Below are positions 32,744 to 42,069 of a DNA stretch of 64,000 bases, one piece after another. Under the pieces are notes generated by a model. That model made no database searches and was not told the origin of the DNA. It saw only the letters and a program-made list of their open reading frames with translations. Source of the stretch: Clostridium felsineum DSM 794 (GTDB taxonomy: Bacteria > Bacillota > Clostridia > Clostridiales > Clostridiaceae); the NCBI RefSeq assembly GCF_002006355.2, contig NZ_CP096980.1:620001-684000 (forward strand). The letters are read 5' to 3'. Made by a program: the position numbers and the translations under genes. Each line of letters starts with the position of its first letter. Position 1 is the stretch's first letter.

Positions 32744-34921
32744 TTATTTAACAGTTATTGTACAATTAGGTAATTGAGTTTTTAAGTTTTGTAAATCTGA
32801 ATCACTTATTGTTCCAACAAGAGTTAAGCTTTTTAAATTAGGTAGCGCTTTTAAAACAGCAATATTATCTTTATTACTATATTGTTCTGTGCCTAAAGTT
32901 AAAGATTTTAAATTAGTCAAGTTTTTAATTGGACTAATATCTGTAACAGGGTTTAAGTCCAAGGTTAAGTTTTCTAAATTAGTTAAAGCTGAAAGCTTGC
33001 TAATATCGTCTACATAATTGTTAGTAAGAGATAAATCTTTAAGGTTTGTAAAGTACTCTATACCGCTTAAATTAGGATGACCAAATCTATAATAACCACT
33101 AACAGAAAGATGCTCTAGTTTAGGAATGTCACTAGTATATACATGTTTAACAGTATTGTCATTACCATATAAAGCAGTTAAAATTGAATCTTCTACATAA
33201 ACAGATCCAAAGCTTATAATAGTTTTATTAGTTACAGTTACATTGGAAGATATAGTTCTACCATCTGGAGTTTTTGCTGTAATAACAGCAGTACCTTGTT
33301 TATTTCCTTTTAGAGTACAAGAAGTATCATTAGGACTAATAACTGATACTATGCTGCTGTCAGAACTAGACCAAGTAAGAGGATAAATACTACCAGCAAC
33401 GGATAATGAACTATAACCATTAATATCTAGTGAAAGATTAGAATTATCAATGGTAAGTGGTGGGTATTGACCATCGTTTGGTATTACATGAACTTTGCAT
33501 ACTGCTTCATTTTGGTCACCACCAACAGGAGTGGTAGAACAACTAGCAGTAATAGTTATATCACCAGGTTTGAAAGCACAAAGATATCCGTTCTGAAAAG
33601 AAGCTATAGAGTCATCAGATGATTGCCATTTTATATTAATATCGTTAGAATCGGAAGAAGGATTATCAAATTTAGTAGTGAAACTTTCATAAGAGCCTAC
33701 CTTCATTGTAATTTCTGTTTTATCTAAAACTGGTATATTTGAATTTTTTACTAGCTTAGCCTCAATAGCTTCAACACGAAGGTTTTTACCCATAGTACCA
33801 GCAATTTTATTATCAGTTACCCAATCTTGCCAACCAAGGTTTTGAACGTAAGCCCTATATTCTACATGATAATTAGGTAAATTTGAAACATCTATTGTAA
33901 AAGCTTCAATACCAAGATTTTGACCAATAGTACCAGCTACTTCTCCAGCGTTAACATCACCATAACCTTGCCAACCAATATTTTGGACATAGGCGTGATA
34001 AGTTATTTTAGCATTTGCTGGTGCATTTTCAAGATTCATTTTTAGTGCTTCAACTCTAAGAGCTTTACCCTCAGTACCAGCTTCTTGTCCATCACTAACA
34101 GGAGCTTGCCAACCAATATTTTGAACATGAGTTTGGTAAGTTACTTTAGGCTCTTTAGTGTTAGCATTTACAGTTACATTGCAAGAAGCTGTTTTTTGTC
34201 CATCTTCAGAGGTAGCGGTTACAGTAGCATTACCAGCTTTATTAGCAGTTATTTTTCCACTTTTATCAACAGAAACTATATTTGAATCAGAAGAAGACCA
34301 AGTTACATTCTTGTTTGTTGTATTGTCTGGATTAAATGAAGCAGATAATGTATCAGTATCTCCAACGGTTAAAGCATCAGAAGTTTTATTAAGAGTAATA
34401 GAATTAGTGTTAACATTTTTTACAATTCTAATTCTTACAGCCTCAACACGAAGACCTTTACCATCAGTACCAGCTTCAGCGCCATCAGAAACCCAATCCT
34501 GCCAGCCAACATTTTCAACATGAGCTTGATACTGAACAGAATAACCAGGCATGTTTTCGAGTTTAATTCTAATAGCTTCAACGCGAAGAGACTTACCATC
34601 GGTACCAGCCTCCGCACCATCAGAAACCCAATCTTGCCAACCAATATTCTGTACGTGAGTTTGATAACTTATTTTAGCTCCAGCTGGAGCATTTTGGAGT
34701 TTGATTTTAAGAGCTTCAACACGAAGAGCTTGCCCATCAGTACCAGCTTCTCCGCCGTCTTTAGCCCATGGATTTTGCCAACCAATGTTTTGTACGTGGG
34801 CGTCATAAGATACACCCACAGTAGTAGTGTCTGCTTTAACTTTGTGTGTAGGATTAAAAGTAGAAAAAGTAGCTATACATACAAAACTAGCAATTAGGCA
34901 TTTTAACTTTAGTTTATTCAA
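32744..34921 (-). CDS. Secreted ChW-LRR surface protein D (6 ChW, extended Ig-like region, short LRR)
   Basis: 725 residues. The N-terminal 240 residues (signal peptide, ChW x3, Big_2) are nearly identical to protein E. The second ChW triplet is diverged: YHAYVQNIGW with a short insert, then YRAYVQNLGW with IAGTMGKN in place of EAGTDGQ. Two Ig-like domains follow in tandem, the first with an unusual longer loop (STTPVGGDQNEAVC). The LRR is cut down to about four units, of which the last two are irregular. Start is TTG at 34921 after AGGGGGAA. Confidence 0.9.
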   Translation of the reverse strand: MNKLKLKCLIASFVCIATFSTFNPTHKVKADTTTVGVSYDAHVQNIGWQNPWAKDGGEAGTDGQALRVEALKIKLQNAPAGAKISYQTHVQNIGWQDWVSDGAEAGTDGKSLRVEAIRIKLENMPGYSVQYQAHVENVGWQDWVSDGAEAGTDGKGLRVEAVRIRIVKNVNTNSITLNKTSDALTVGDTDTLSASFNPDNTTNKNVTWSSSDSNIVSVDKSGKITANKAGNATVTATSEDGQKTASCNVTVNANTKEPKVTYQTHVQNIGWQAPVSDGQEAGTEGKALRVEALKMNLENAPANAKITYHAYVQNIGWQGYGDVNAGEVAGTIGQNLGIEAFTIDVSNLPNYHVEYRAYVQNLGWQDWVTDNKIAGTMGKNLRVEAIEAKLVKNSNIPVLDKTEITMKVGSYESFTTKFDNPSSDSNDINIKWQSSDDSIASFQNGYLCAFKPGDITITASCSTTPVGGDQNEAVCKVHVIPNDGQYPPLTIDNSNLSLDINGYSSLSVAGSIYPLTWSSSDSSIVSVISPNDTSCTLKGNKQGTAVITAKTPDGRTISSNVTVTNKTIISFGSVYVEDSILTALYGNDNTVKHVYTSDIPKLEHLSVSGYYRFGHPNLSGIEYFTNLKDLSLTNNYVDDISKLSALTNLENLTLDLNPVTDISPIKNLTNLKSLTLGTEQYSNKDNIAVLKALPNLKSLTLVGTISDSDLQNLKTQLPNCTITVK

Positions 34922-35016
34922 TTTTAGTTTTCCCCCTTAAATATTAAAATTCATTAGTATTATAACATAGCAATGGTAAAATTTAATTGTATTTTTTATT
35001 TAAATTAAAGATATAT

Positions 35017-35046
35017 AAAAAAACCAGTGCTGATTGCACTGGCTTT
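35017..35046 (-). terminator. Terminator of ChW gene E
   Basis: CCAGTGC / GCACTGG stem (35024-35030 and 35036-35042), with a T run on the minus strand. Confidence 0.8.
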
Positions 35047-35049
35047 TAA

Positions 35050-38000
35050 TTATTTATATTGAACAGTTATTGAACAATTAGGTAAAATGGCTTTTATATG
35101 CTGTAAATCTTCATCAGTTACATATCCATTAATTATCTTAAGTTCTTTTAAATTAGGTAGAGTGTTTAAAACCTCCATATTAGCTATAGGAGTAGTATGA
35201 TTATAACTTAAAGTTAGAGATTTTAAATTCTTTAAGTCTTTAAGAGCACTAACATCTTTAATGTCATTATTATCTAATTCTAAGGTTTCAAGTTTTGTTA
35301 GGCCCTTAAGAGGAGTGATATCTGATATACGGTTATAGCTAAGATTTAAGTTTTTAAGCCCAGTAAGAGCTTCTATTCCAGATAAATCCTCAAAAGTATA
35401 ATGAGGAGTTAAACGATCACTAAAAGTTCCATGTGCATCAAGCGTTTCTAAATAAGGTAAACCTGACTGATTTGTTGGTAAACCGGCTTTAGATAATGCA
35501 GAATATACAGTACTTGATAGTATCTGTTCATTAAAATTGATAGCTTTTTCATTAGTTACATGAACAGTGCAAGAAGCAGTTTTATCACCACAAGTAGCAG
35601 TTATAATGGCAGTACCTTCTTTTTTTCCTGTAACAGCGCCATATTTATCAACAGATGCTATGCTATCATCAGAAGATTTCCAAGAGGTAGTAGAGTGTAC
35701 AAGCGGAGTTACTTTGTCATTTAAAGAATGCATATTTCCAATATCTAATGAAATATCAGATGCGTCTAAACTTATAGAATTAACTATGGTTTTATCTAAT
35801 ACAGTTACAGTACAGGAAGCTTTTTTAGTATTATCATCAAGTGAAGTAGCAGTTATAGTAGCAGTACCTGCCTTATTTCCTGTAACATAACCATTCTGAC
35901 TAACATCAGCTATACTTTCATCCGAAGAGGTCCAAGAAACTCCCTTGTTATTAGCATTATCAGGATTTAATGTAGCGTTTAAGAGGTCGTAGTTATTAAT
36001 TCCAAGTGTAATATTAGTTTTGTCCAAAGTAACTGAATTAACATGTATAGCTGGTCCAACAGTTACAGTACAAGAAGCAGTTTTATGATTAATTTTAGAA
36101 GTAGCGGTTATAGTAGCAGTACCTTCTTTTAAACCCCTAATATGGCCACAGTCATCAACAGAAACTATACTGCTATCATAGGAAGCCCAAGATATACCAT
36201 CTGTATGGCTTGGTGTTGTTGGTGAAGTTGAGTAATTTATAAATTTGTCGTCTCCAACCGCTATTTTATAATTTGTTGTTGGCATATTAATTGAATCTAT
36301 AGGTATAATTTGTGGTGCAGGTTTTGCTTTAACTATCCTAATCCTAAGAGCCTGAATATCAAAAGGAATAGGAGTGGTACGAGTATAATCACCATCATAT
36401 ACCCAATCAGTCCAACCCTTTTCAGCCATGTATGCTTGATATTCAATTGAATACCCAGGCATATTTTCTAATTTCATTGAAAAACCATCTAGATAACTTG
36501 TACCATTACAAAGAAGTTCTTTACCATCACTGCTTTCAAGCTTTTCACCCATACTAGTATTTGTATATGCATCATAAACAATATGAGCTCCTGCTGGTGC
36601 GTTTTTTAGATTAACTTTTAAACCCTGAAGTGAAAGCGGCCTTCCACCAATACCAGCGTCAGCACCATCCTTTACGGTACTTTCCCAACCAGCACTTTTA
36701 AAATAAGGAGTATATTCTACAGAAGGTTCTGGATTATTTACAGTAACGCTGCAGGATGCAGTTTTTTTACCATCAATAGATGAAGCAGTAATAGTAGTAG
36801 TACCGGCTTTTATTCCCGTAACCTTACCTGAAGCATCAACGTCTGCAATGCTGCTATCAGAAGAAGTCCAGACAAAAGTACCATTTGTTGGAGCTACAGT
36901 GGCAGATAATGTATCAGAGTTTCCAACAATTATTGCATCTGTTTGTTTGTTTAAGGAAATTGAATCTATAGGCACAGTCTTAACAATTCTAATTCTTACA
37001 GCTTCCACGCGAAGACCTTGTCCGTTAGTGCCGGCCTCTTCTCCATCATTAACCCAATTTTGCCAACCAATATTTTCAACATGAGCTTGATACTGAACAG
37101 AATAACCAGGCATATTTTCAAGTTTTATTTTAAAAGCTTCTACACGAAGACCTTGTCCGTCAGTACCAGCTTCAGCGCCATCAGAAACCCAGTTTTGCCA
37201 ACCAACATTTTGTACGTGTGCTTGATAAGTTATTTTAGCACCTGCTGGTGCATTTATAAGCTTCATTTTTAGTGCTTCAATTCTAAGAGACTTACCCTCA
37301 GTACCAGCCTCTTTTCCATCACTAACAGGATCTTGCCAACCAATATTTTGAACATGAGTTTGGTAAGTTACTTCAGGTTCTTTAGTGCTAGCTTTTACAG
37401 TTACATTACAAGAAGCTGTTTCCTTTCCATCCTCAGAGGTAGCCGTTACGGTAGCATTACCAGCAGCTACAGCAGTTATTTTCCCATTTTTATCAATAGA
37501 CACTATATTTGAATCAGAAGAAGACCAAGCTATATTTTTGTTTGTTGTATTATCTGGATTAAATGAAGCAGATAATGTATCAGTATCTCCAACACTTAAA
37601 GAATCAGAAGTTTTATTAAGAGTAATAGAATTAGCACTAACGTTCTTAACAATTCTAATTCTTACAGCTTCAATACGAAGACCTTTACCGTCAGTACCAG
37701 CCTCGTTTCCATCAGAAACCCAGTCTTGCCAGCCAACATTTTCAATATGAGCTTGATACTGAACAGAATAACCAGGCATGTTTTCGAGTTTAATTCTAAT
37801 AGCTTCAACGCGAAGAGACTTACCATCGGTACCAGCCTCTGCACCATCAGAAACCCAATCTTGCCAACCAATATTCTGTACGTGAGTTTGATAGCTTATT
37901 TTAGCTCCAGCTGGAGCATTTTGGAGTTTGATTTTAAGAGCTTCAACACGAAGAGCTTGTCCATCAGTACCAGCTTCTCCGCCGTCTTTAGCCCATGGAT

Positions 38001-38148
38001 TTTGCCAACCAATGTTTTGCACGTGGGCGTCATAAGATACACCTACAGTAGTAGTGTCTGCTTTAATTTTATGTGTAGGATTAAAAGTAGAAAAAGCAGC
38101 GATACATACAAAACTAGCAATTAGGCATTTTAACTTTAGTTTATTCAA
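35050..38148 (-). CDS. Secreted ChW-LRR surface protein E, largest paralogue (6 ChW plus 3 degenerate, 5 Ig-like, short LRR)
   Basis: 1032 residues. After ChW x3, Big_2, ChW x3, Big_2 comes a third block of three ChW-like units that have lost the core motif (YTPYFKSAGWE, YDAYTNTSMGE, YQAYMAEKGWT). Three Ig-like domains in a row follow (about 660-890), then an LRR cap and about four LRR units much like those of D. The extra Ig domains would hold the LRR head farther from the wall. Its first 240 residues match D almost exactly, so part of one gene was probably copied onto the other. Start is TTG at 38148. Confidence 0.9.
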   Translation of the reverse strand: MNKLKLKCLIASFVCIAAFSTFNPTHKIKADTTTVGVSYDAHVQNIGWQNPWAKDGGEAGTDGQALRVEALKIKLQNAPAGAKISYQTHVQNIGWQDWVSDGAEAGTDGKSLRVEAIRIKLENMPGYSVQYQAHIENVGWQDWVSDGNEAGTDGKGLRIEAVRIRIVKNVSANSITLNKTSDSLSVGDTDTLSASFNPDNTTNKNIAWSSSDSNIVSIDKNGKITAVAAGNATVTATSEDGKETASCNVTVKASTKEPEVTYQTHVQNIGWQDPVSDGKEAGTEGKSLRIEALKMKLINAPAGAKITYQAHVQNVGWQNWVSDGAEAGTDGQGLRVEAFKIKLENMPGYSVQYQAHVENIGWQNWVNDGEEAGTNGQGLRVEAVRIRIVKTVPIDSISLNKQTDAIIVGNSDTLSATVAPTNGTFVWTSSDSSIADVDASGKVTGIKAGTTTITASSIDGKKTASCSVTVNNPEPSVEYTPYFKSAGWESTVKDGADAGIGGRPLSLQGLKVNLKNAPAGAHIVYDAYTNTSMGEKLESSDGKELLCNGTSYLDGFSMKLENMPGYSIEYQAYMAEKGWTDWVYDGDYTRTTPIPFDIQALRIRIVKAKPAPQIIPIDSINMPTTNYKIAVGDDKFINYSTSPTTPSHTDGISWASYDSSIVSVDDCGHIRGLKEGTATITATSKINHKTASCTVTVGPAIHVNSVTLDKTNITLGINNYDLLNATLNPDNANNKGVSWTSSDESIADVSQNGYVTGNKAGTATITATSLDDNTKKASCTVTVLDKTIVNSISLDASDISLDIGNMHSLNDKVTPLVHSTTSWKSSDDSIASVDKYGAVTGKKEGTAIITATCGDKTASCTVHVTNEKAINFNEQILSSTVYSALSKAGLPTNQSGLPYLETLDAHGTFSDRLTPHYTFEDLSGIEALTGLKNLNLSYNRISDITPLKGLTKLETLELDNNDIKDVSALKDLKNLKSLTLSYNHTTPIANMEVLNTLPNLKELKIINGYVTDEDLQHIKAILPNCSITVQYK

Positions 38149-38269
38149 TTTTAGTTTTCCCCCTTGAGTATATATTTTTATAAGTCTAGTATATTATACT
38201 ATAAATTTAAAATTAACATTAATTAAATTAAAAAAATGTTAAAATATATTCTTGCATATAGAAGTTAAG

Positions 38270-38303
38270 AAAAAAAACCAGTGATTTTGTACACTGGTTT
38301 TTG
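38270..38303 (-). terminator. Terminator of ChW gene F
   Basis: ACCAGTG / CACTGGT stem with an 8-nt loop, and a T run on the minus strand. Confidence 0.8.
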
Positions 38304-38313
38304 TGAGTTCTAT

Positions 38314-40416
38314 TTAATTATCGCTGTCAGCTGAGTAGTCAGAGTATATTTCACAATTAGGTAAAGCATTTTGTAAGGATTTTACCTGAGCTTCAGAAGC
38401 ATCAGTATTAGATATATCGAGGTCAGTTAAGTTAGTTAAATTGTATATGGTACTAAAATTATTTATATGGTTTTGAGCTAAATATAGCTCTTGTAAATTT
38501 TTAAGGTTATTTAAAAAGCTAATATCAGTTAAGTTGGTGTTTGGTATTACTAAGCATAACAATGTATTTAAATTACTTACAATATTGATATTCTTAATAC
38601 TGTAATCATTACATAAAGAAAGCAACTGTAGCCTTGATAAATTTGCTGTAGAGCTAATATCAGTAATTGGATTAGAATCTAATGATAAAGCTGTTAAATT
38701 TGTTAAATTGCTCAAACAATTAATATCACTAACATTATTATTATCCAAAGATAAGCCTTGCAAATTTGTTAAATTTTTAATAGGAGTTAAATCAGATATA
38801 GCATTTGATGGCAAGCTCAGAAATTTTAAATTTGATAGATTCTCAATGCCATCTAAATAATGAATACCTTGATTAGCTCCATCAATAGTCCTTATATTAG
38901 CAACATCTTTTTGATATAACTTTCCGGAATTCTTACTTATAGCTTTTCTAACCACAGTTTCTAAAGCAGAATCTTTAAAGCTTATAGAAGGTTTTTTATT
39001 TACTGTAACAAGACAAGAAGCTATTTTCTGTCTATCACTTGATGTAGCAGTAATAGTAGCAGAGGCAGTACCATCGCCATCAGCCATGGCAGTTAATTTG
39101 CCAGTATTATCTACAGAAACTATACTGCTATCAGAAGAAGACCAAGTTACATTTTTGTTAGTAGCATCACTTGGATTAAAATTAACTGATAATACATCGT
39201 TATCTCCACTGTCTAAGGTATCTGTAGACTTATTTAGGGAAATAGATTGAACAGGAACTACTTTACAAAGTTTAATTCTAAGAGCTTCAACACGAAGACC
39301 TTGGCCATCGGTACCAGCCTCCATGCCATCACGTACCCAAGGTTGCCAGCCAACATTTTGCACATGAGCTTGATATTCTATGAAATAACCAGGCATATTT
39401 TCAAGTTTGATTTTTAAAGCTTCAATACGAAGAGCTTGACCATCAGTTCCTGCCTCATCGCCATTAGACATCCAAGATTGCCAACCAATATTTTGCACAT
39501 GAGTTTGATATTCTATTTTAGCATCTGCTGGCGCGTTTTGGAGTTTAATTCTTAATGCCTCAACGCGAAGAGCTTGACCATCGGTGCCGGCTTCATCACC
39601 GTTATAAACCCAAGGTTGCCAACCGATATTTTGTACATGAGTTTGATATTCTATAGTAGGGTCAGCTTTAGCTACAGTTACAGAGCAAGAAGCTGTTTTT
39701 TGTCCATCGTTTGATGTAGCAGTTATGGTAGCAGTGCCGCCAGCTAAAGCAGTAATTTTTCCATTAGCAACAGAAACTATATTTGAATCAGAAGAAGACC
39801 AAGATACATTTTTATCTGTTGTATTGTCAGGATTAAGGGAAGCTTGTAAAGTATCATTATCGCCAACTTTTAAATTGTCAGTAGCTTTATTAAGAGAAAT
39901 AGAGTCAGGATGGACTTTTTTTACAAGTTTAATTCTAAGAGCTTCAACACGAAGAGCTTGACCATCGGTACCAGCTTCTTCGCCGTCTTTTACCCAGTCT
40001 TGCCACCCAACATTTTGTACATGGGCTTGATACTCTACAGAATAATCAGGCATATTTTCAAGTTTAATCCTAAGAACTTCAACACGAAGAGCTTGTCCAT
40101 CAGTACCAGCTTCTTCGCCGTTTGAAGTCCAAGATTGCCAACCAATGTTTTGAACATGAGCTTGATAAGTTATTTTAGCATCTGTTGGTGCATTTTGGAG
40201 TTTGATTTTAAGAGCTTCAACACGAAGAGCTTGTCCATCAGTACCGCCCTCTGCACCATCTGAAACCCAAGGCTGCCAACCAATATTTTGGACGTGGGTC
40301 TGATAAGTTACGCCAACTGTAGTTTCTGCTTTAAATGTATCATTAGTATTAAAAGCAAAGATAATTATAAAGCAGGTTAAAAAGACTAATAAATATCTAG
40401 AATTTAATTTTTTCAA
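38314..40416 (-). CDS. Secreted ChW-LRR surface protein F (6 ChW, 2 Ig-like, about 7 LRR)
   Basis: 700 residues. The mature protein starts directly with a ChW repeat (VTYQTHVQNIGWQPW), where the paralogues have DAHVQ. The six ChW units are the most regular in the cluster. The second Big_2 has an insert (ADGDGTASATITAT) shared with gene G. The LRR has about seven units. The tail is acidic (SDYSADSDN). The signal peptide (MKKLNSRYLLVFLTCF...) matches that of G, pairing these two as closest relatives. Start is TTG at 40416 after a GGAGAG site. Confidence 0.92.
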   Translation of the reverse strand: MKKLNSRYLLVFLTCFIIIFAFNTNDTFKAETTVGVTYQTHVQNIGWQPWVSDGAEGGTDGQALRVEALKIKLQNAPTDAKITYQAHVQNIGWQSWTSNGEEAGTDGQALRVEVLRIKLENMPDYSVEYQAHVQNVGWQDWVKDGEEAGTDGQALRVEALRIKLVKKVHPDSISLNKATDNLKVGDNDTLQASLNPDNTTDKNVSWSSSDSNIVSVANGKITALAGGTATITATSNDGQKTASCSVTVAKADPTIEYQTHVQNIGWQPWVYNGDEAGTDGQALRVEALRIKLQNAPADAKIEYQTHVQNIGWQSWMSNGDEAGTDGQALRIEALKIKLENMPGYFIEYQAHVQNVGWQPWVRDGMEAGTDGQGLRVEALRIKLCKVVPVQSISLNKSTDTLDSGDNDVLSVNFNPSDATNKNVTWSSSDSSIVSVDNTGKLTAMADGDGTASATITATSSDRQKIASCLVTVNKKPSISFKDSALETVVRKAISKNSGKLYQKDVANIRTIDGANQGIHYLDGIENLSNLKFLSLPSNAISDLTPIKNLTNLQGLSLDNNNVSDINCLSNLTNLTALSLDSNPITDISSTANLSRLQLLSLCNDYSIKNINIVSNLNTLLCLVIPNTNLTDISFLNNLKNLQELYLAQNHINNFSTIYNLTNLTDLDISNTDASEAQVKSLQNALPNCEIYSDYSADSDN

Positions 40417-40539
40417 TTAATATTCACTCTCCTAAAATATTTTGTTATTTGATTATTATACTATAAAATACATATAATTGGTATTGAGTATTAAATATGT
40501 TTAATTATAAAAAATAACAAGTTACATTAATAGTACAGA

Positions 40540-40583
40540 AAAGGCCAGTTTACATGGAAATAAACCATTTAAACTGACCAAAT
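40540..40583 (-). terminator. Terminator of ChW gene G
   Basis: GGTCAGTTTA ... TAAACTGGCC on the minus strand (stem with one mismatch), then TTTTCT. Confidence 0.7.
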
Positions 40584-40613
40584 GCATTAGATAATAAATT
40601 TTTTTAAGTATAT

Positions 40614-41834
40614 TTAGGGATGAATTGGATGATCACCTGAATAATCATAAAGTATCATACCTTCGTCTTGTGATGAATCAGAAATTATTTCACAATTTGG
40701 TAAAGAGGATTTTAAAGAAGCTATATCAGTACTAGAAGCTCCAGTATCAAAGATACAAAGCTTACTTAAACTTTTTAAACTTTTTAAATTATTTAAAGTA
40801 GTAGAATCATTTATTGGAATTCCTTCTATGTCTAATTGCTGTAAGTTTTTAAGATTATTTAAAGAGCTTAAATCAGTAATTTTTGTATTTACTAATGTTA
40901 AGTATGTTAAGTTAGGTAACTTGGTTATAGGGGTAATATCTTTAAGATTAGAATCATTATCTAAAAAAATTAATTTTAAATTTGTTAAATTAGATAAAGG
41001 AGTTAAATTAGAAACAGGGTTGTTTGTTAGTATTATTCCAGTTAAATTTGTTAAAGAGCTTAAAGGAGTAAGATCAGAAATATAGTTATTATCTAAATAT
41101 ACTGTTTGTAAATTGGTTAAGTTTTTAAGTGGTGTAATATCGGATATAGCATTATATGATAAACCTAAAGTTTTTAAATTTGATAGGTTTTCAATTCCAT
41201 CTAAATAGTGTATGTTGTTACCGTAGCTGTTTAATTCGGTTATGTTACAAACATCCCTTGGATACAATTTTCCGTTAGGCTTATTTAATTGTTCTCTAAC
41301 TGCATTGTCTAAGTTAGCATCTTTGAAGTGTATAGGCTCTTTTTTGTTTACTGTAACAAGACAAGAAGCTTTTTTTTGTCCATCCATAGAAGTAGCAGTT
41401 ATAGTGGCAGAAGCAGTACCGGTACCATCAGCTACAGCAGTTATTTTTCCACTATCATCTACAGAAACTATATTAGGATCAGAAGAAGTCCAAAATATAG
41501 TTTTATTTGTAGTATTATCAGGGGTAAAATTAGCTGTTAATACATCACTATCTTCGGTGTCTAATGTATCAGTAGATTTGTTAAGAGAAATAGAGTCTGG
41601 ATGAACTTGTTTTACTAATCTAATTCTGATAGCTTCAACACGAAGTCCTTGACCATCAGTACCAGCTTCTTCACCGTCTTTTACCCAAGGTTGCCAACCG
41701 ATATTTTGAACATGGGCATCATAAGTTACACCAACAGTAGTTTCTGCTTTATATGTATCGCAAATATTAAATGTGAAAAGTACTATAAAGCAAGCTAAAA
41801 GGGCTAATAAATGTTTTGAATTTAGTTTTTTCAA
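40614..41834 (-). CDS. Secreted ChW-LRR surface protein G, minimal form (1 ChW, 1 Ig-like, 7 LRR)
   Basis: 406 residues, the smallest paralogue: signal peptide (1-32), a single ChW repeat (about 35-77), one Big_2 domain (83-162), an LRR cap and about seven LRR units, then an acidic tail (SSQDEGMILYDYSG). It looks like protein F with the first five ChW units and the first Ig domain removed: the second Ig domain and LRR align with F. A single ChW suggests that one unit is enough for attachment, or that this form is looser. It alone in the array has BlaI-type operators. Start is TTG at 41834 after AAGGAG. Confidence 0.92.
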   Translation of the reverse strand: MKKLNSKHLLALLACFIVLFTFNICDTYKAETTVGVTYDAHVQNIGWQPWVKDGEEAGTDGQGLRVEAIRIRLVKQVHPDSISLNKSTDTLDTEDSDVLTANFTPDNTTNKTIFWTSSDPNIVSVDDSGKITAVADGTGTASATITATSMDGQKKASCLVTVNKKEPIHFKDANLDNAVREQLNKPNGKLYPRDVCNITELNSYGNNIHYLDGIENLSNLKTLGLSYNAISDITPLKNLTNLQTVYLDNNYISDLTPLSSLTNLTGIILTNNPVSNLTPLSNLTNLKLIFLDNDSNLKDITPITKLPNLTYLTLVNTKITDLSSLNNLKNLQQLDIEGIPINDSTTLNNLKSLKSLSKLCIFDTGASSTDIASLKSSLPNCEIISDSSQDEGMILYDYSGDHPIHP

Positions 41835-41871
41835 TTAGTATTCACTCCTTAATATGTTTTTTTTGTAAATA

Positions 41872-41924
41872 TACTACAGATGTAATACGATATTTATTAT
41901 ATTACACTTGTAGTACAATAACAA
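41872..41924 (-). promoter_or_regulatory. BlaI-type promoter/operator region of ChW gene G
   Basis: Minus strand: TTGTTA (plus 41919-41924), a 17-bp spacer, TATAAT (plus 41896-41901). One box TACAAGTGTA lies inside the spacer. A second, TACATCTGTAGTATA, lies downstream, with centres 28 bp apart. The layout and much of the sequence repeat the blaI promoter at 62708-62754. Confidence 0.75.
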
Positions 41925-42037
41925 GTCCTTTTGAAAAAATAGCCATCTTTTACTATATATATCATAAGAATCAAAGGTGGATTAGTAGTTAGTTTATTTT
42001 AACTATCAAAAGAGTAAATGCTTATGCTTGTCAAACT

Positions 42038-42069
42038 AAAAAAAGAACCATCATTATTCTGATGGTTCA
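42038..42069 (-). terminator. Terminator overlapping the end of ChW gene H
   Basis: GAACCATCA / TGATGGTTC stem. The stop codon lies in the loop. A T run follows on the minus strand. Confidence 0.8.
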
